Shown here: piece after piece, positions 1-9,008 of the stretch
How positions within the stretch are numbered: position 1 is the first letter of the stretch
Layout: every line of letters begins with the position of its first letter
Assembly (NCBI GenBank): GCA_001464165.1
Contig: LNEX01000580.1
Span: 1 to 20,592, forward strand
Direction of reading: 5' to 3'
Length of the DNA stretch: 20,592 nucleotides
From: a bacterium Ga0077546
Lineage (GTDB): Bacteria > Cyanobacteriota > Vampirovibrionia > Obscuribacterales > Obscuribacteraceae
The notes under the pieces: model-generated
What the model was told of the DNA's origin: nothing
Databases searched by the model: none
The model's input: only the letters and a program-made list of their open reading frames with translations
Position numbers and translations under genes: made by a program

Positions 1-850
1 GGAAGGACTTACCGGGATTGATGAGCTCGTAGATGACGATGCGCTGGTCGTCACTGAGCCACCACAAGGTAGAGAGAAGAATGTGCGCCCTATCTCTCGT
101 AGCAATCCAGCCGTGAGTGATAGCGTCTTTTTGCGTCTCGGGCCAGGCAAATCGGTCGTAGTGAGCGATTTTGGCGCCACTGAAGTTGACATCAGAGCAG
201 AAGACGCGTCCAGCAATTTCGTTGCCAGATTCATCTACAGTTGGCTGCCAGACTAGCTCGGCCTTGCCGAGGGTGACCTTGAGCACTTGTTCTTTGCTTT
301 TGAAAATCACAATCATCGGCTCATCGACGGTTAGTGAACAGTCGTTGAGAGCTTCTCGATGGGCGCGTTTGAGCAGGTTTTCTTCGGCTAGAGTTCGCTG
401 TGGCCCTGATTTAGCTGCCTGCGACTTTTGCAAGCTTTGCAGCAGTTGCAGCATTTCGAGGCGAACAAAGCTTGGGTGCGACTTGACGATTTTGTGCACT
501 GTTGCTTTTTCGTGCTGTTTGCCCAGTGACTGAATGATGATCAGGGCTGCGTAGCAGGCGTACAGTATCAGGCTAGTCGAGAGCGACAGCTGATAACTGC
601 AGAAGAATAGCAATATGAAAGACGTTGCCATCCAGATAAAGGCGAAAAAGGAACAGAGCTCGAAAGCAGAGAAGCGCTTGCTCAGCTGCTCGGTGAAGCT
701 TGTTAGTTCGCTGCTCTGCGAAATAGGCGGTATTGTGCCTCGAGCCAGCTTTTTGATTGCTTGACCGTGTTGTGCCATGCGATAGAGGGCAATCCCGCTA
801 GCAAAGCACGGTAGAGAGCACAACGCGATGATGAGTATCCCGTCATACAT
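1..850 (-). CDS. Partial three-helix membrane protein, C-terminus cut by window edge
   Basis: I do not recognise the family. Reading leftward from the ATG at 850, the frame stays open to the window edge and gives 283 residues without a stop, so the C-terminus is missing. Hydrophobic segments lie at about residues 4-23, 65-86 and 89-107, followed by a basic, glutamine-rich stretch (about 110-165) and a soluble domain rich in short beta-like strands (about 172-283). This suggests a membrane-anchored protein with a large soluble C-terminal domain. A weak GGA-type ribosome site lies about 8 bases before the ATG. It is the last of four co-directional leftward genes, 125 bases beyond the stop of the glutamate-synthase-domain gene, with two hairpins between them. 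No catalytic motif is visible. The frame is secure; the function is unknown. Confidence 0.7.
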   Translation of the reverse strand, partial: MYDGILIIALCSLPCFASGIALYRMAQHGQAIKKLARGTIPPISQSSELTSFTEQLSKRFSAFELCSFFAFIWMATSFILLFFCSYQLSLSTSLILYACYAALIIIQSLGKQHEKATVHKIVKSHPSFVRLEMLQLLQSLQKSQAAKSGPQRTLAEENLLKRAHREALNDCSLTVDEPMIVIFKSKEQVLKVTLGKAELVWQPTVDESGNEIAGRVFCSDVNFSGAKIAHYDRFAWPETQKDAITHGWIATRDRAHILLSTLWWLSDDQRIVIYELINPGKSF

Positions 851-892
851 GAGATTTTTCCACTTTTTAAATAGAGGTGATACTGCCGAGAG

Positions 893-926
893 GGCGACCC
901 TAAGCTTTTGACAGCTCAGGGTCGCC
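893..926 (-). terminator. Stem-loop, perfect 9-bp arms
   Basis: GGCGACCCT at 893-901 pairs perfectly with AGGGTCGCC at 918-926. The 16-base loop can fold further through AGCT/AGCT. It sits between two leftward genes, downstream of the hairpin at 943-970. No run of T follows in the leftward direction, so termination is uncertain. Confidence 0.35.
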
Positions 927-942
927 TTCGGAACAGCACTGC

Positions 943-970
943 CAGAGCCCTATCTGCAAGATAGGTTCTG
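943..970 (-). terminator. Imperfect stem-loop just after the glutamate-synthase-domain gene
   Basis: CCTATC/GATAGG closes a five-base loop, and a second CAGA/TCTG stem is stacked on it across a small internal loop. It begins six bases past the stop of the leftward gene. There is no T-tract, so it may be an RNA-stabilising or attenuating hairpin and not a true intrinsic terminator. Confidence 0.3.
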
Positions 971-975
971 CCAGA

Positions 976-3057
976 TTAGAAGCGCCTTTCAATCTTGATC
1001 AGCTTGGGCCCGAAGCGATCAGTCTGTTCGGCGTCGTCAGGCGGAATAGTGCCCAACTTGAGATGGCGTTTGCCATCGGAGCCATCGGGGTAGGGATGAA
1101 TCTTGTCCATCCGCTCTTCCACCATCGGCGAAGTGACCACCGACAAGTGCGCACGGGTGAGCTCCCAGGGGGTGCGCACGCCGGCTGACTTGAGAAACAT
1201 GAGCAACTCGCGCTGCAATACCATGTTGTAGTTGGCCACTTTGACGTACTTGTCTTGCGGATCAAGACCACGACGCAGGCGCGGATCTTGAGTGGCGATA
1301 CCAGTCGGGCACTGGTTGGTGTGGCAGCGCAGGGCCATGATGCAACCTTCAGCAATCAAGTTGCCGCGGCCGATGTTGACCATATCTGCGCCCATAGCAA
1401 TGGCGATGGCCGCATCATCACCCTTGGCGATTTGGCCAGAGGCAATGAGAATGGTTTCGTCGCGCACGCCGAATTCACGCAGAATCGTATCCACAATCGG
1501 GATGGCGTGCAGAATGGGCATGCCCATCCGGTCTGCCAGAGCCACAGGAGCGGCACCGGTTCCACCCTCGCCACCATCGATGGTGATGAAGTCGGGAGCT
1601 TCGCCAGTCTCCTTCATATGCTGGGCGATTTCGCGCAGCGAATCTTCGTTGCCTACCACAATCTTGATACCAACCGGTTTTCCGGTCAGCTCTTGCATCA
1701 TGGTGACGAAGCGGAAGAGCGAAGGAACGTCGTGAAACTCGTCCCAGGCGTTTGGTGAATAGCAGTCTTCACCCATCGGGATACCACGCCACTCTGCTAG
1801 TTGTGGTGTGATCTTCTCTTTCGGCAACTTACCGCCTTGGCCAGGCTTAGCGCCTTGGGCCAGCTTCAGTTCGAAGCCGACTATCTGCGGATTGTCTGCA
1901 ATCTTCTTCACCTTGTCGATGTCGAGCATAGTGAAGGGTTCTTCGGGGTCATGGCCGACGGCGCTATAGACGCTGCGCACCAGCTTCTCGGCGATGGCCC
2001 GAGTGGTCGACTTGCGAAAGCCGAACTTGGCCGGGCCAATTTGCTGGATGATGCGAGCGCCGCCGACTACACGACCAGCCGGCGCAGGGCCAGCTTTGAT
2101 CATGCCGAAGGTGCAGAGTGAGCGCAGCTTCTTCAGTTGGTACGTCACTCGCTCGTAGGTGTCAGGCCGCGTATCCACGCCGTTGAGGTGGAATGGGGTG
2201 AGACCGCCTTCACCGGTGAGCAAGTGAATGTTTGCTAACTTGGCACCGCTGGAAAGGGCTTGAACAGCCTCTTCTGATAGCGCACCCCAGCTCATGCCCG
2301 AGATATTGATGGGCCATGGGCAGTAATAAGGTGTGCGACGCTTCGGTCCGATCACCAGCGGCGGCAGGCGATTGCCTAACCGTTCGGTATCAGAGATGGG
2401 AAACATCGAGGGCAACATGTGAATCTCGCCCACATCACGGTATCCGCGTTGCGTACCAAATCCTAGGTTGTTGTTGAGACCTTTGCCTGAGCGGTAGATA
2501 TAGCGCCGCGTTACCCGATTGTATGGGCGTTCTTCGATGTCACTCATGAACCAGTATTGACGTAGTTCGTCGCCGATCAGCTCGAATCCGTAACGGAACC
2601 AGCCAAGAAGCGGGAAGTTGCGTCTGATGGTGTGAGTACGCTGAATCACCGCATCATGCACTGCCACCTGCAAGAGGAAGGCTAGCAAAGCGAAGATCAG
2701 ACCGTACATCGGGTTGAAATAGTGCCAACCGAGCCACCAGGCCAAGAAGGTCGCAGCCAATGACAGGGGCAGAAACGGGCTCTGCCGCTGTATGAATTCG
2801 GCTGCGGCAATTTGCAGGGGGAAGGCGAGAAGAGCTGCCACCAAACCCATTTCCAGGCCACCGAAGTAGCCGACGATGGTGCCGACCAAGATGGTCAGTG
2901 AGAGGATGGCATGCTTGTGTCGTGTCAAATCGCGAATGCCAACCGCAACGAAGGCCCCGACGATGGTGAAGGCTAGCGCGGCCGGCTGCTCTCCGAGAGT
3001 CCAACCAGCAAGGCCGCCAAGGAGAGCTGAACAGGTTGTGAAAATGATCCAGAACAT
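976..3057 (-). CDS. Membrane-anchored FMN-binding glutamate-synthase-domain protein
   Basis: A 693-residue member of the FMN-binding glutamate synthase family, matching the central and FMN domains of GltB. The FMN-barrel signatures are present (about residues 398-409 and IDGGEGGTG at 493-501), as are three cysteines spaced for a 3Fe-4S cluster (C572, C578, C583). There is no N-terminal glutaminase domain and no C-terminal beta-helix domain of full GltB, and no GltD gene is nearby, so authentic glutamate synthesis is not implied; an FMN/Fe-S oxidoreductase of unknown substrate is the safe reading. The first 135 residues form about six hydrophobic segments, more than the one or two I know for this family. 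Start ATG has AAGGAT about 8 bases upstream. The M1 aminopeptidase gene ends 168 bases upstream, with a hairpin in that gap. Confidence 0.9.
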   Translation of the reverse strand: MFWIIFTTCSALLGGLAGWTLGEQPAALAFTIVGAFVAVGIRDLTRHKHAILSLTILVGTIVGYFGGLEMGLVAALLAFPLQIAAAEFIQRQSPFLPLSLAATFLAWWLGWHYFNPMYGLIFALLAFLLQVAVHDAVIQRTHTIRRNFPLLGWFRYGFELIGDELRQYWFMSDIEERPYNRVTRRYIYRSGKGLNNNLGFGTQRGYRDVGEIHMLPSMFPISDTERLGNRLPPLVIGPKRRTPYYCPWPINISGMSWGALSEEAVQALSSGAKLANIHLLTGEGGLTPFHLNGVDTRPDTYERVTYQLKKLRSLCTFGMIKAGPAPAGRVVGGARIIQQIGPAKFGFRKSTTRAIAEKLVRSVYSAVGHDPEEPFTMLDIDKVKKIADNPQIVGFELKLAQGAKPGQGGKLPKEKITPQLAEWRGIPMGEDCYSPNAWDEFHDVPSLFRFVTMMQELTGKPVGIKIVVGNEDSLREIAQHMKETGEAPDFITIDGGEGGTGAAPVALADRMGMPILHAIPIVDTILREFGVRDETILIASGQIAKGDDAAIAIAMGADMVNIGRGNLIAEGCIMALRCHTNQCPTGIATQDPRLRRGLDPQDKYVKVANYNMVLQRELLMFLKSAGVRTPWELTRAHLSVVTSPMVEERMDKIHPYPDGSDGKRHLKLGTIPPDDAEQTDRFGPKLIKIERRF

Positions 3058-3135
3058 ATAAGTATCCTTTGCTTTCTGCGGCTCCTTTTGCAGAGTCGCT
3101 CAAAGACGTTGTATGAGACTTGAACCAAGAAGTAA

Positions 3136-3184
3136 CCCGTGCACTCACTCACTTGCAAAACTGAGCAAGCAAGTGAGGCACGGG
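3136..3184 (-). terminator. Long stem-loop after the downstream M1 gene
   Basis: CCCGTGC (3136-3142) and CTCACTTGC (3148-3156) pair with GCACGGG (3178-3184) and GCAAGTGAG (3169-3177). This gives 16 base pairs with one five-base bulge. It lies about 40 bases past the stop of the leftward aminopeptidase. Only a weak T-rich stretch follows on the leftward strand, so it is a probable terminator or 3'-end hairpin. Confidence 0.5.
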
Positions 3185-3224
3185 GCTACTCTTGTTCTTT
3201 ACTGAGGTTTAGTGCCTGCTGCTG

Positions 3225-6017
3225 CTACTTGCTCTCGCCGCCAGTCGAACTGGTCGAACCAGTCGTATCTTCCGGCGGGTTGGGAGCAATGCAGGTTTCG
3301 GCAGTGACCGGGAGCAGAAGCTGCGTCAACTTCTTGTCGGGGTCGGCGTCGACCGTCTGACGAAGCAGCACGTTGATGCGCAGCTTCTCGAGACCCTGGG
3401 TCAACTTCATCTGCCCACCCTTGGGAGGATTGGCAGCAAAGAAAGCGCGCACATCGGCTTCCTGCTCAACGCTATCCAGCGAAGAGAGGTAACCGAAGAT
3501 GGCAGCCACGCTGTTGGCGGGCCACATCTGGTTGATCTTCTCCCAGTTGCTCTTGATGGCATCCCAGGCCGCCTTGGAGGCGTCCTCGTTGCCGAGCAGG
3601 CTGGCCAGGAAGTACGGAGCGTCCTGAACACGCAGCTCACCCGAGAGGGCAAGCTTGATGTTGGCCGCCACCAGCTCCGGTGCGGTGAAGCTGGTCAGAG
3701 CGTACATGAAGCGGTTGGTGTCCTGCGGCGTGGCAGCATGCAGACGGAGATGGTCGAACTCCTTGTAGAGCGCGGCGTCGCCGTTTTCGGCCAGAACGTA
3801 GACCATGGCCGCGAAGACATCGCTGTCCACCGAAGCCGGGTCCTTGGTCCAGGAGGCATACATTTCCTTCGCTTTGGCGATCACGCCAGGGTGCTTGCCG
3901 GTGGTGCCGAGGGCCGAAACCACGCTGGAGCGCAGGTCGGTGACCTTGACCGATTCGCCCGGCTGGCTGGCGTAGCCCAGCTTGTCGAGCAACGGCTGCA
4001 GAACGTGACGCATCTTGCTCTCGACCGCGGCGCGGGCCGGGCCTTCCACCACGCTGTGAACGTAGTTGAGCGAGCCGATGATCTTGCTCCAGATCTGGGG
4101 GTCCTGCTCGTCGGTGAAGTTCTCCACCATCTTCAGGTAGTCCACCAGCGAGATCAGGCGCGAGCGAACCAGCGACCAGCTGTCATTGAGCAGGTTGTAA
4201 CGATCGACCTCGGTCATGATCGTCTTCTTGTTGCTGATGATGCCCTTGATCAGGCCTTCCGAGTACTTGACCCGGTAGAAGCCATTGCCGCCGGCGTTGA
4301 CCACCACCCATTCGACGCCTTCGCCGACATAGACGGTCTGGTTGCGCTCGGAGAAGAGGAACTTCTGCTCGATCACACCCTTGCGCGTCTTGGCCTTGAG
4401 CACGATCGGGATCGGCCACAGCGAAGCGGACAGATTGTCGGACTCACGCAGAACCTTGAACTCGCTCTGACCCAGTTCGATGAAACCGGGCATCGAGCTT
4501 TCGTCCACCGATACCACCGGGTGACCGGAGGTGAAAACCCAGGCGTCCATGAGCTTGCGCACCGGAACGTTGACGGCCATTTCGTGGCAGCCGACTTCGA
4601 GCGCATCCCACAGGTCGTGGGTTTCGGTGTTGGAGAGACCGTGACGGCTGAGGTAGATCTGCACACCGCGCTGGAAGGCGGCGGCGCCGATGTACTGCTC
4701 CAGCTGACGGAGAACCGAGCAACCCTTCTCGTAAGAGATCAGGTCGAAGATCTCGTCGATCTGGAAGGGGTTTTCCACGGCCACTTCGATGGCGTGGGTG
4801 CTGTTCAGCTGGTCGAGGCCGAAGGCAGAGGCGCGGGAACCGGCGAAGGTGTCCCAGGTGTGCCACTCGGGCTTCCACATGTCGACGACCTTGTTCTCCA
4901 TGTAGGTGGCGAAACTCTCGTTCAGCCACAGACCGTTCCACCACTTCATCGTGGTGTAGTCACCGAACCACATGTGCGCCAGTTCGTGCGCGACCACGTG
5001 GGCGACCCGCTCCTTCTCACCCTGCGTGGCCGTGGCCTCGTCGCAGAGCAGATCGGTTTCGCGATAGATGATGCAGCCCAGGTTCTCCATGGCGCCGGCA
5101 GCGAAGTCGGGCATGGCGATGAAGTCGATCTTGTCACCGCCGTAGTAGCCGATGCCGAAGTAGTCTTCGTAGGTGCTGAGCGAGAAGGCAGCGATCTGCT
5201 GCGCGAACTTGAGCTGGTGGCTCTTGCCCGGCGTCGACCAGAAGCCCAGCTCCTTGCCGTTGACCTTGACCGAACCGCCGAATTCCAGCTCACCGGCCGT
5301 GAAAGCCAGGTAGTAGGTGGACATCAGCGGGGTGTTGGCGAACTCAACGCGCTTGAGCAGCTGCGAGTGGCCGCCGTCGTGCAGAGTGGTAGCCACAGCC
5401 AGTTCGGCCGGGGCGCTGACGCTCATGGTGGAGGTGCTCTCGACCTTCATCGCCGACAGGGCGGTGTAGTCGTGGGGCACATTGAGAGCGACCTTGAAGG
5501 TGGCCTTCATTTCCGGCTCGTCGAAGCAGGGGAAGGCGCGGCGGGCGTCGGTGGCTTCGAACTGGGTGGTGGCAATGACATGCACCTTGCCCTGATCGTC
5601 CGTCCAGGTGGAGCGGTAAAAGCCCTTCAGCTCGTCGTTGAGCTCGCCGGCGAAAGCCAGCTTGAGCTTCCACTTGCCGGCGCCGAGGTTGCCGTTGAAA
5701 GAAACGGTGACGCGCTGCAGAACGCTGTCGAGCGACACCGTGCCGGTCAGAACCGTGCCGTTGGCGTCTTCCACCGAGGCCTTGCCGATGGTGAGGTGGT
5801 TGGCGTTGAGCGTGATCGAGGAAGTACCAGCGGGGTTGCGCACATCGACGTCGATGGCAACGTTGCCCCAGAAGGTCAGGTGTTCGAAGTCGGGGGTGAG
5901 CTCGAGTTCGTAGTGAAGCGGCCAGATGTCGCGCGGCAGGCGATACTGGCTACCAGTGGGAACGGACTGGCCGGTGACGGCGAGGCCGTGATGAGAACAA
6001 TTGCGAAGCTTACACAT
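3225..6017 (-). CDS. M1 family aminopeptidase, downstream paralogue
   Basis: A 930-residue zinc aminopeptidase of family M1 (gluzincin), resembling puromycin-sensitive aminopeptidase and the tricorn-interacting factors. It should remove N-terminal residues from peptides in the cytoplasm. Visible hallmarks are the substrate-binding Gln in TQFE (152), the exopeptidase motif GAMEN (308-312), HELAH (344-348), the third zinc ligand E367 exactly 18 residues on, and the catalytic Tyr429 in SYEKG. The C-terminal half fits an ERAP1-C-like helical domain and ends in a Gly/Ser/Thr-rich tail. There is no signal peptide. I chose the ATG at 6017 because AGGAG lies 8 bases upstream; the frame extends to 6101, but that stretch runs through a hairpin. 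The N-terminus MCKLRNCSHH is unusually Cys/His-rich. The neighbouring upstream gene is a clear paralogue. Confidence 0.95.
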   Translation of the reverse strand: MCKLRNCSHHGLAVTGQSVPTGSQYRLPRDIWPLHYELELTPDFEHLTFWGNVAIDVDVRNPAGTSSITLNANHLTIGKASVEDANGTVLTGTVSLDSVLQRVTVSFNGNLGAGKWKLKLAFAGELNDELKGFYRSTWTDDQGKVHVIATTQFEATDARRAFPCFDEPEMKATFKVALNVPHDYTALSAMKVESTSTMSVSAPAELAVATTLHDGGHSQLLKRVEFANTPLMSTYYLAFTAGELEFGGSVKVNGKELGFWSTPGKSHQLKFAQQIAAFSLSTYEDYFGIGYYGGDKIDFIAMPDFAAGAMENLGCIIYRETDLLCDEATATQGEKERVAHVVAHELAHMWFGDYTTMKWWNGLWLNESFATYMENKVVDMWKPEWHTWDTFAGSRASAFGLDQLNSTHAIEVAVENPFQIDEIFDLISYEKGCSVLRQLEQYIGAAAFQRGVQIYLSRHGLSNTETHDLWDALEVGCHEMAVNVPVRKLMDAWVFTSGHPVVSVDESSMPGFIELGQSEFKVLRESDNLSASLWPIPIVLKAKTRKGVIEQKFLFSERNQTVYVGEGVEWVVVNAGGNGFYRVKYSEGLIKGIISNKKTIMTEVDRYNLLNDSWSLVRSRLISLVDYLKMVENFTDEQDPQIWSKIIGSLNYVHSVVEGPARAAVESKMRHVLQPLLDKLGYASQPGESVKVTDLRSSVVSALGTTGKHPGVIAKAKEMYASWTKDPASVDSDVFAAMVYVLAENGDAALYKEFDHLRLHAATPQDTNRFMYALTSFTAPELVAANIKLALSGELRVQDAPYFLASLLGNEDASKAAWDAIKSNWEKINQMWPANSVAAIFGYLSSLDSVEQEADVRAFFAANPPKGGQMKLTQGLEKLRINVLLRQTVDADPDKKLTQLLLPVTAETCIAPNPPEDTTGSTSSTGGESK

Positions 6018-6087
6018 AGCTTTTCTCCTGTTGAGAGTTTTGCAGAGTTTTCTGCGGTTGCAGAATTGATTGATGGCATGCACAAAG

Positions 6088-6113
6088 CCGAGAGCAGCCA
6101 TTGCTGCCCTCGG
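6088..6113 (-). promoter_or_regulatory. Stem-loop in the leader of the downstream M1 gene
   Basis: An 11-bp stem with one mismatch (left arm 6088-6098, right arm 6103-6113) closes a CATT tetraloop. It lies about 70 bases before the ATG at 6017. It could be a second terminator element after the upstream paralogue, or a leader structure. It also argues against starting translation at 6101. Confidence 0.4.
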
Positions 6114-6133
6114 AAGAAGTGCGGGAAAGAAAG

Positions 6134-6164
6134 AGGGGGTGAATCCAAATTGGATCCACCCCCT
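6134..6164 (-). terminator. Probable intrinsic terminator of the upstream M1 gene
   Basis: A 13-bp stem with one mismatch (6134-6146 with 6152-6164) closes a five-base AT loop. The stem base is five consecutive G-C pairs. On the leftward strand it is followed by a pyrimidine-rich CTTTCTTTCCC stretch. It lies 70 bases beyond the stop at 6234, as expected for a terminator separating the two aminopeptidase genes. Confidence 0.65.
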
Positions 6165-6233
6165 GATTTACTTGGTGTGCCTGGTTCTAGCTTTCAGCCT
6201 TGCGACTGTTAGCTGTGATCTACTGCCGGTGAC

Positions 6234-8966
6234 TTACGACTTAGCCGAGACAGGCTCTTGCTTTTCGTCGGCAGACTTGGCAGCAGTTCCGCTGGCGTCG
6301 GCCTTGGCAGTGCTGGCTGCAGCAGGTGCTGCAATCAGATGCTTCTGCAGACCAGCCGTTTCGCGCTCACGCATCAAGACATTGATGCGCAGCTGCTCGA
6401 GAGCCTGGGCCACAGCCATGTCACCCGACTTCACCTGGTTGGCAGCGAAGAAGGCTTTCACCTCTGCTTCCAATTCGGCGGTGTCGAGACCGGCCACAGC
6501 TCCGCACATACGCACCACACCATTTTCAGGGTAGCGCGCCACCATGTTGGCCCAGTTGGCCTTCATGAAGTTCCAGGCAGCGGCAGCCGCAATCTCGTTA
6601 CCAAGCACGTTGGCATAGAGGTACGGGGCATCCTGGGTGCGCACGTCATCGGTCAGGCACTTGTCGATGGTCTTATCGAGCAAGGCACCATCGCGGAAGC
6701 GTGCCAGCGCGAAGAGGAAGCGCTGCACTTCCTGGGGCGACTGAGCCGCTTTCGACAGTTCGAAGAACTCGTTGTAACGAGCTTCGTCGCCGTTGTGAGC
6801 AAGAATGCCAACCAGAGCCGGCACCACATTGCTATCCACCGACTGCTTATCGGCCTTCCAGTTGCTGAACAGCTCATTGGCCTTCTTCTGCACTTCTTCG
6901 TCGGCACCGATTGTTCCGAGAACACCGATGAGCGAACCGCGCAGCTGACGGCTTTGAACCGATTCGTCTTCGGAGGCAGGGGCATAGCCGAGACGTTCGA
7001 CCGTTGGCTTGACCAGGTTGCGCACCACTTCGGCCAGGGCCTTGCGGTGATCGTCCTTGACCAACGAATGCAGGTGACCGAGCGAGCTGGTGATGATGGC
7101 CCAGACGTTGGGGTCTTCCTCAGCGCCGAAGAGCTTGACCATCTCGATGTAGTTAGGAGTGGCCAGGATGCCCGAACGAACGCAAGCCCAGGCGTCGTTG
7201 ACGAGGTTGAAGCGCTCGATGGCAGAGAGATTCTCCATCACGTTAGCGCTGAGAGCGGCAGTCAGTGCCTTGTCGTAGACCACACGGTAGAAACCGGAGC
7301 CTCCCGAGTTGACCACGACCCATTCAATCTTCGAATCGGGGGTGTTGCCGAGCTTTTCCACATGGCTCTTTTCCGACATGAGGAACTTGCGCTCCACCAC
7401 CTTACCGTTGACCTTCGCCCGCAGGGTAACGGGAATCGGCCAGAGAGTGGCGTCGGCGGTCTCGCTCAAGAACTTGAAGGCGCGCTGGGTCAGTTCGACT
7501 GAGCCGGCATCCTTGTGGCTCTTTACCTCAACCACTGGATGACCAGCGGTGAAGACCCAGCGGTCCATGATTTCACGCACGGGAACCGGAGCGTCACCGC
7601 TTTCGGCAGCAGCAGCCTTGCAGGCTACTTCCAAGGCGTCCCACAGATCGTGGGTCTCGGTGTTGCCGTAGCTGTGCTTCTTCAGGTAGAGGGCGATGCC
7701 GCGACGGAAAGTCTCGGCGCCGATGTACTGGTGAATCTGATAGAGAACCGAACAACCCTTCTCGTAGGAGATGACGTCGAACAGCTGAGCTGCCTCGTCG
7801 GGGTGGTTGACCGGGCACTCGATCGGGTGAGTGCTGCGCAGGGCGTCGACACGTGAGGCCGCAGCGCGGGAGAGACCGAACTCGTCCCAGACATTCCAGG
7901 TGGGCTGCCAGGCGTCGAGGCAGAGGTTCTCCATGAAAGTGGCGAAACTCTCGTTCAGCCACAGACCATTCCACCAACCCATGGTGACCAGGTCACCGAA
8001 CCACATGTGAGCCAGCTCGTGCAGCACCACCACAGCAACGCGGGTGCGCTCTGCGTGGGTGGCTGTTTTCTCGTTGAGCAACAGTGCGGTTTCGCGGTAG
8101 GTGATCAGGCCGAGGTTCTCCATCGCGCCCGAAGCGAAATCGGGGATGGCGATGTGGTCGATTTTCTTACCGCCGGGGTAAGGAATCTCGAAGTACTTCT
8201 CGTAGTGGTCGGTGGCGAAAGCAGCGGCACGCAGAGCGAACTCTGTCATGTCTTCTTTGCCAGGCACGCACCAGATGCGGGTCTCGATGCCGTTGACCAT
8301 GACCGGTTTGGAGGAGACGAATTCGCCGATGCAGAAGCAGACGAGGTACGTCGACATCTTCATGGTGCGTTCGTAGCTTACAGCCTTGAGGCCGTTGCCG
8401 ACCGATTCACTCTTGATGATGGCGCCGTTGGAAAGAGCAGTGAGCTCCTCGGGGACCGTCAAGGTGACGTCGAAGGTGGCCTTGAATTCAGGCTCGTCGA
8501 AGCACGGGAAAGCGCGTCGAGCGTCGGTGGATTCGAACTGGGTGGTGGCGATGGTGTGCTTCTTGCCCTGCTCGTCGGTCCAGATCGAACGATAGAAGCC
8601 CTTGAGCTTGTCGTTCAGTGTGCCGGTGAAGACAGAGGAAAGCTTCCAGGCCCCTTTGCCCAGAGTGCCGTCGAAAGAAATTGTGGCAATCTCGGTCTCT
8701 TCGTCGAGGGAGATTTTGCCATCGAGTCGAGTGCCAGCCGAGTTCGTTGCCGAGAAGGCTGTGATGACGAGCTCTTTGGCGTTGAGTTTGACCGTGCTGG
8801 TCGCTTCAAGTACATCAACATCGATCTCGACTGTGCCGGCGAAGGTGAAATTCGTCAGGTCGGGAGTGAGACTGATCTTGTAGTTGCTTGGTTTAACGGT
8901 CTTGGGCAGACGGAAAGACTGGTCTACCGTTGCAGTGCCCCCAGACATGTGATGTTTCATGCACAT
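6234..8966 (-). CDS. M1 family aminopeptidase, upstream paralogue
   Basis: A 910-residue M1 zinc aminopeptidase, predicted cytosolic (no signal peptide). It has TQFE (142-145), GAMEN (280-284), HELAH (316-320), third ligand E339 at the canonical spacing, and Tyr401 in SYEKG, so it should be catalytically competent. A helical ERAP1-C-like region follows, then an Ala/Ser/Lys-rich tail. By eye it shares more than half its residues with the next gene over the N-terminal 300 positions, so the pair is a tandem duplication. The frame opens at 9047, but the ATG at 8966 is preferred: an AGGG site lies about 8 bases upstream and the resulting MCMKHH start resembles the Cys-rich start of the paralogue. 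Different tails and diverged substrate-pocket regions suggest different peptide preferences (inference). Confidence 0.95.
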   Translation of the reverse strand: MCMKHHMSGGTATVDQSFRLPKTVKPSNYKISLTPDLTNFTFAGTVEIDVDVLEATSTVKLNAKELVITAFSATNSAGTRLDGKISLDEETEIATISFDGTLGKGAWKLSSVFTGTLNDKLKGFYRSIWTDEQGKKHTIATTQFESTDARRAFPCFDEPEFKATFDVTLTVPEELTALSNGAIIKSESVGNGLKAVSYERTMKMSTYLVCFCIGEFVSSKPVMVNGIETRIWCVPGKEDMTEFALRAAAFATDHYEKYFEIPYPGGKKIDHIAIPDFASGAMENLGLITYRETALLLNEKTATHAERTRVAVVVLHELAHMWFGDLVTMGWWNGLWLNESFATFMENLCLDAWQPTWNVWDEFGLSRAAASRVDALRSTHPIECPVNHPDEAAQLFDVISYEKGCSVLYQIHQYIGAETFRRGIALYLKKHSYGNTETHDLWDALEVACKAAAAESGDAPVPVREIMDRWVFTAGHPVVEVKSHKDAGSVELTQRAFKFLSETADATLWPIPVTLRAKVNGKVVERKFLMSEKSHVEKLGNTPDSKIEWVVVNSGGSGFYRVVYDKALTAALSANVMENLSAIERFNLVNDAWACVRSGILATPNYIEMVKLFGAEEDPNVWAIITSSLGHLHSLVKDDHRKALAEVVRNLVKPTVERLGYAPASEDESVQSRQLRGSLIGVLGTIGADEEVQKKANELFSNWKADKQSVDSNVVPALVGILAHNGDEARYNEFFELSKAAQSPQEVQRFLFALARFRDGALLDKTIDKCLTDDVRTQDAPYLYANVLGNEIAAAAAWNFMKANWANMVARYPENGVVRMCGAVAGLDTAELEAEVKAFFAANQVKSGDMAVAQALEQLRINVLMRERETAGLQKHLIAAPAAASTAKADASGTAAKSADEKQEPVSAKS

Positions 8967-9008
8967 AGTTGTATCCCTACTTTGAGTTATCTCCGTTAGG
9001 AGGATTAG

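Noticed and set aside
6018..6101. N-terminal extension of the downstream M1 gene to an ATG at 6101
   Set aside because: The extension begins inside a hairpin (6088-6113), lacks a good ribosome site and resembles no M1 N-terminus; the ATG at 6017 has AGGAG at ideal spacing.
3738..6212. Long plus-strand open frame of 824 codons antisense to the M1 gene
   Set aside because: It is the mirror of the GC-biased codon pattern of the real gene. The opposite strand has complete M1 motifs, while this frame has no recognisable domain and runs over the gene's leader and hairpins.
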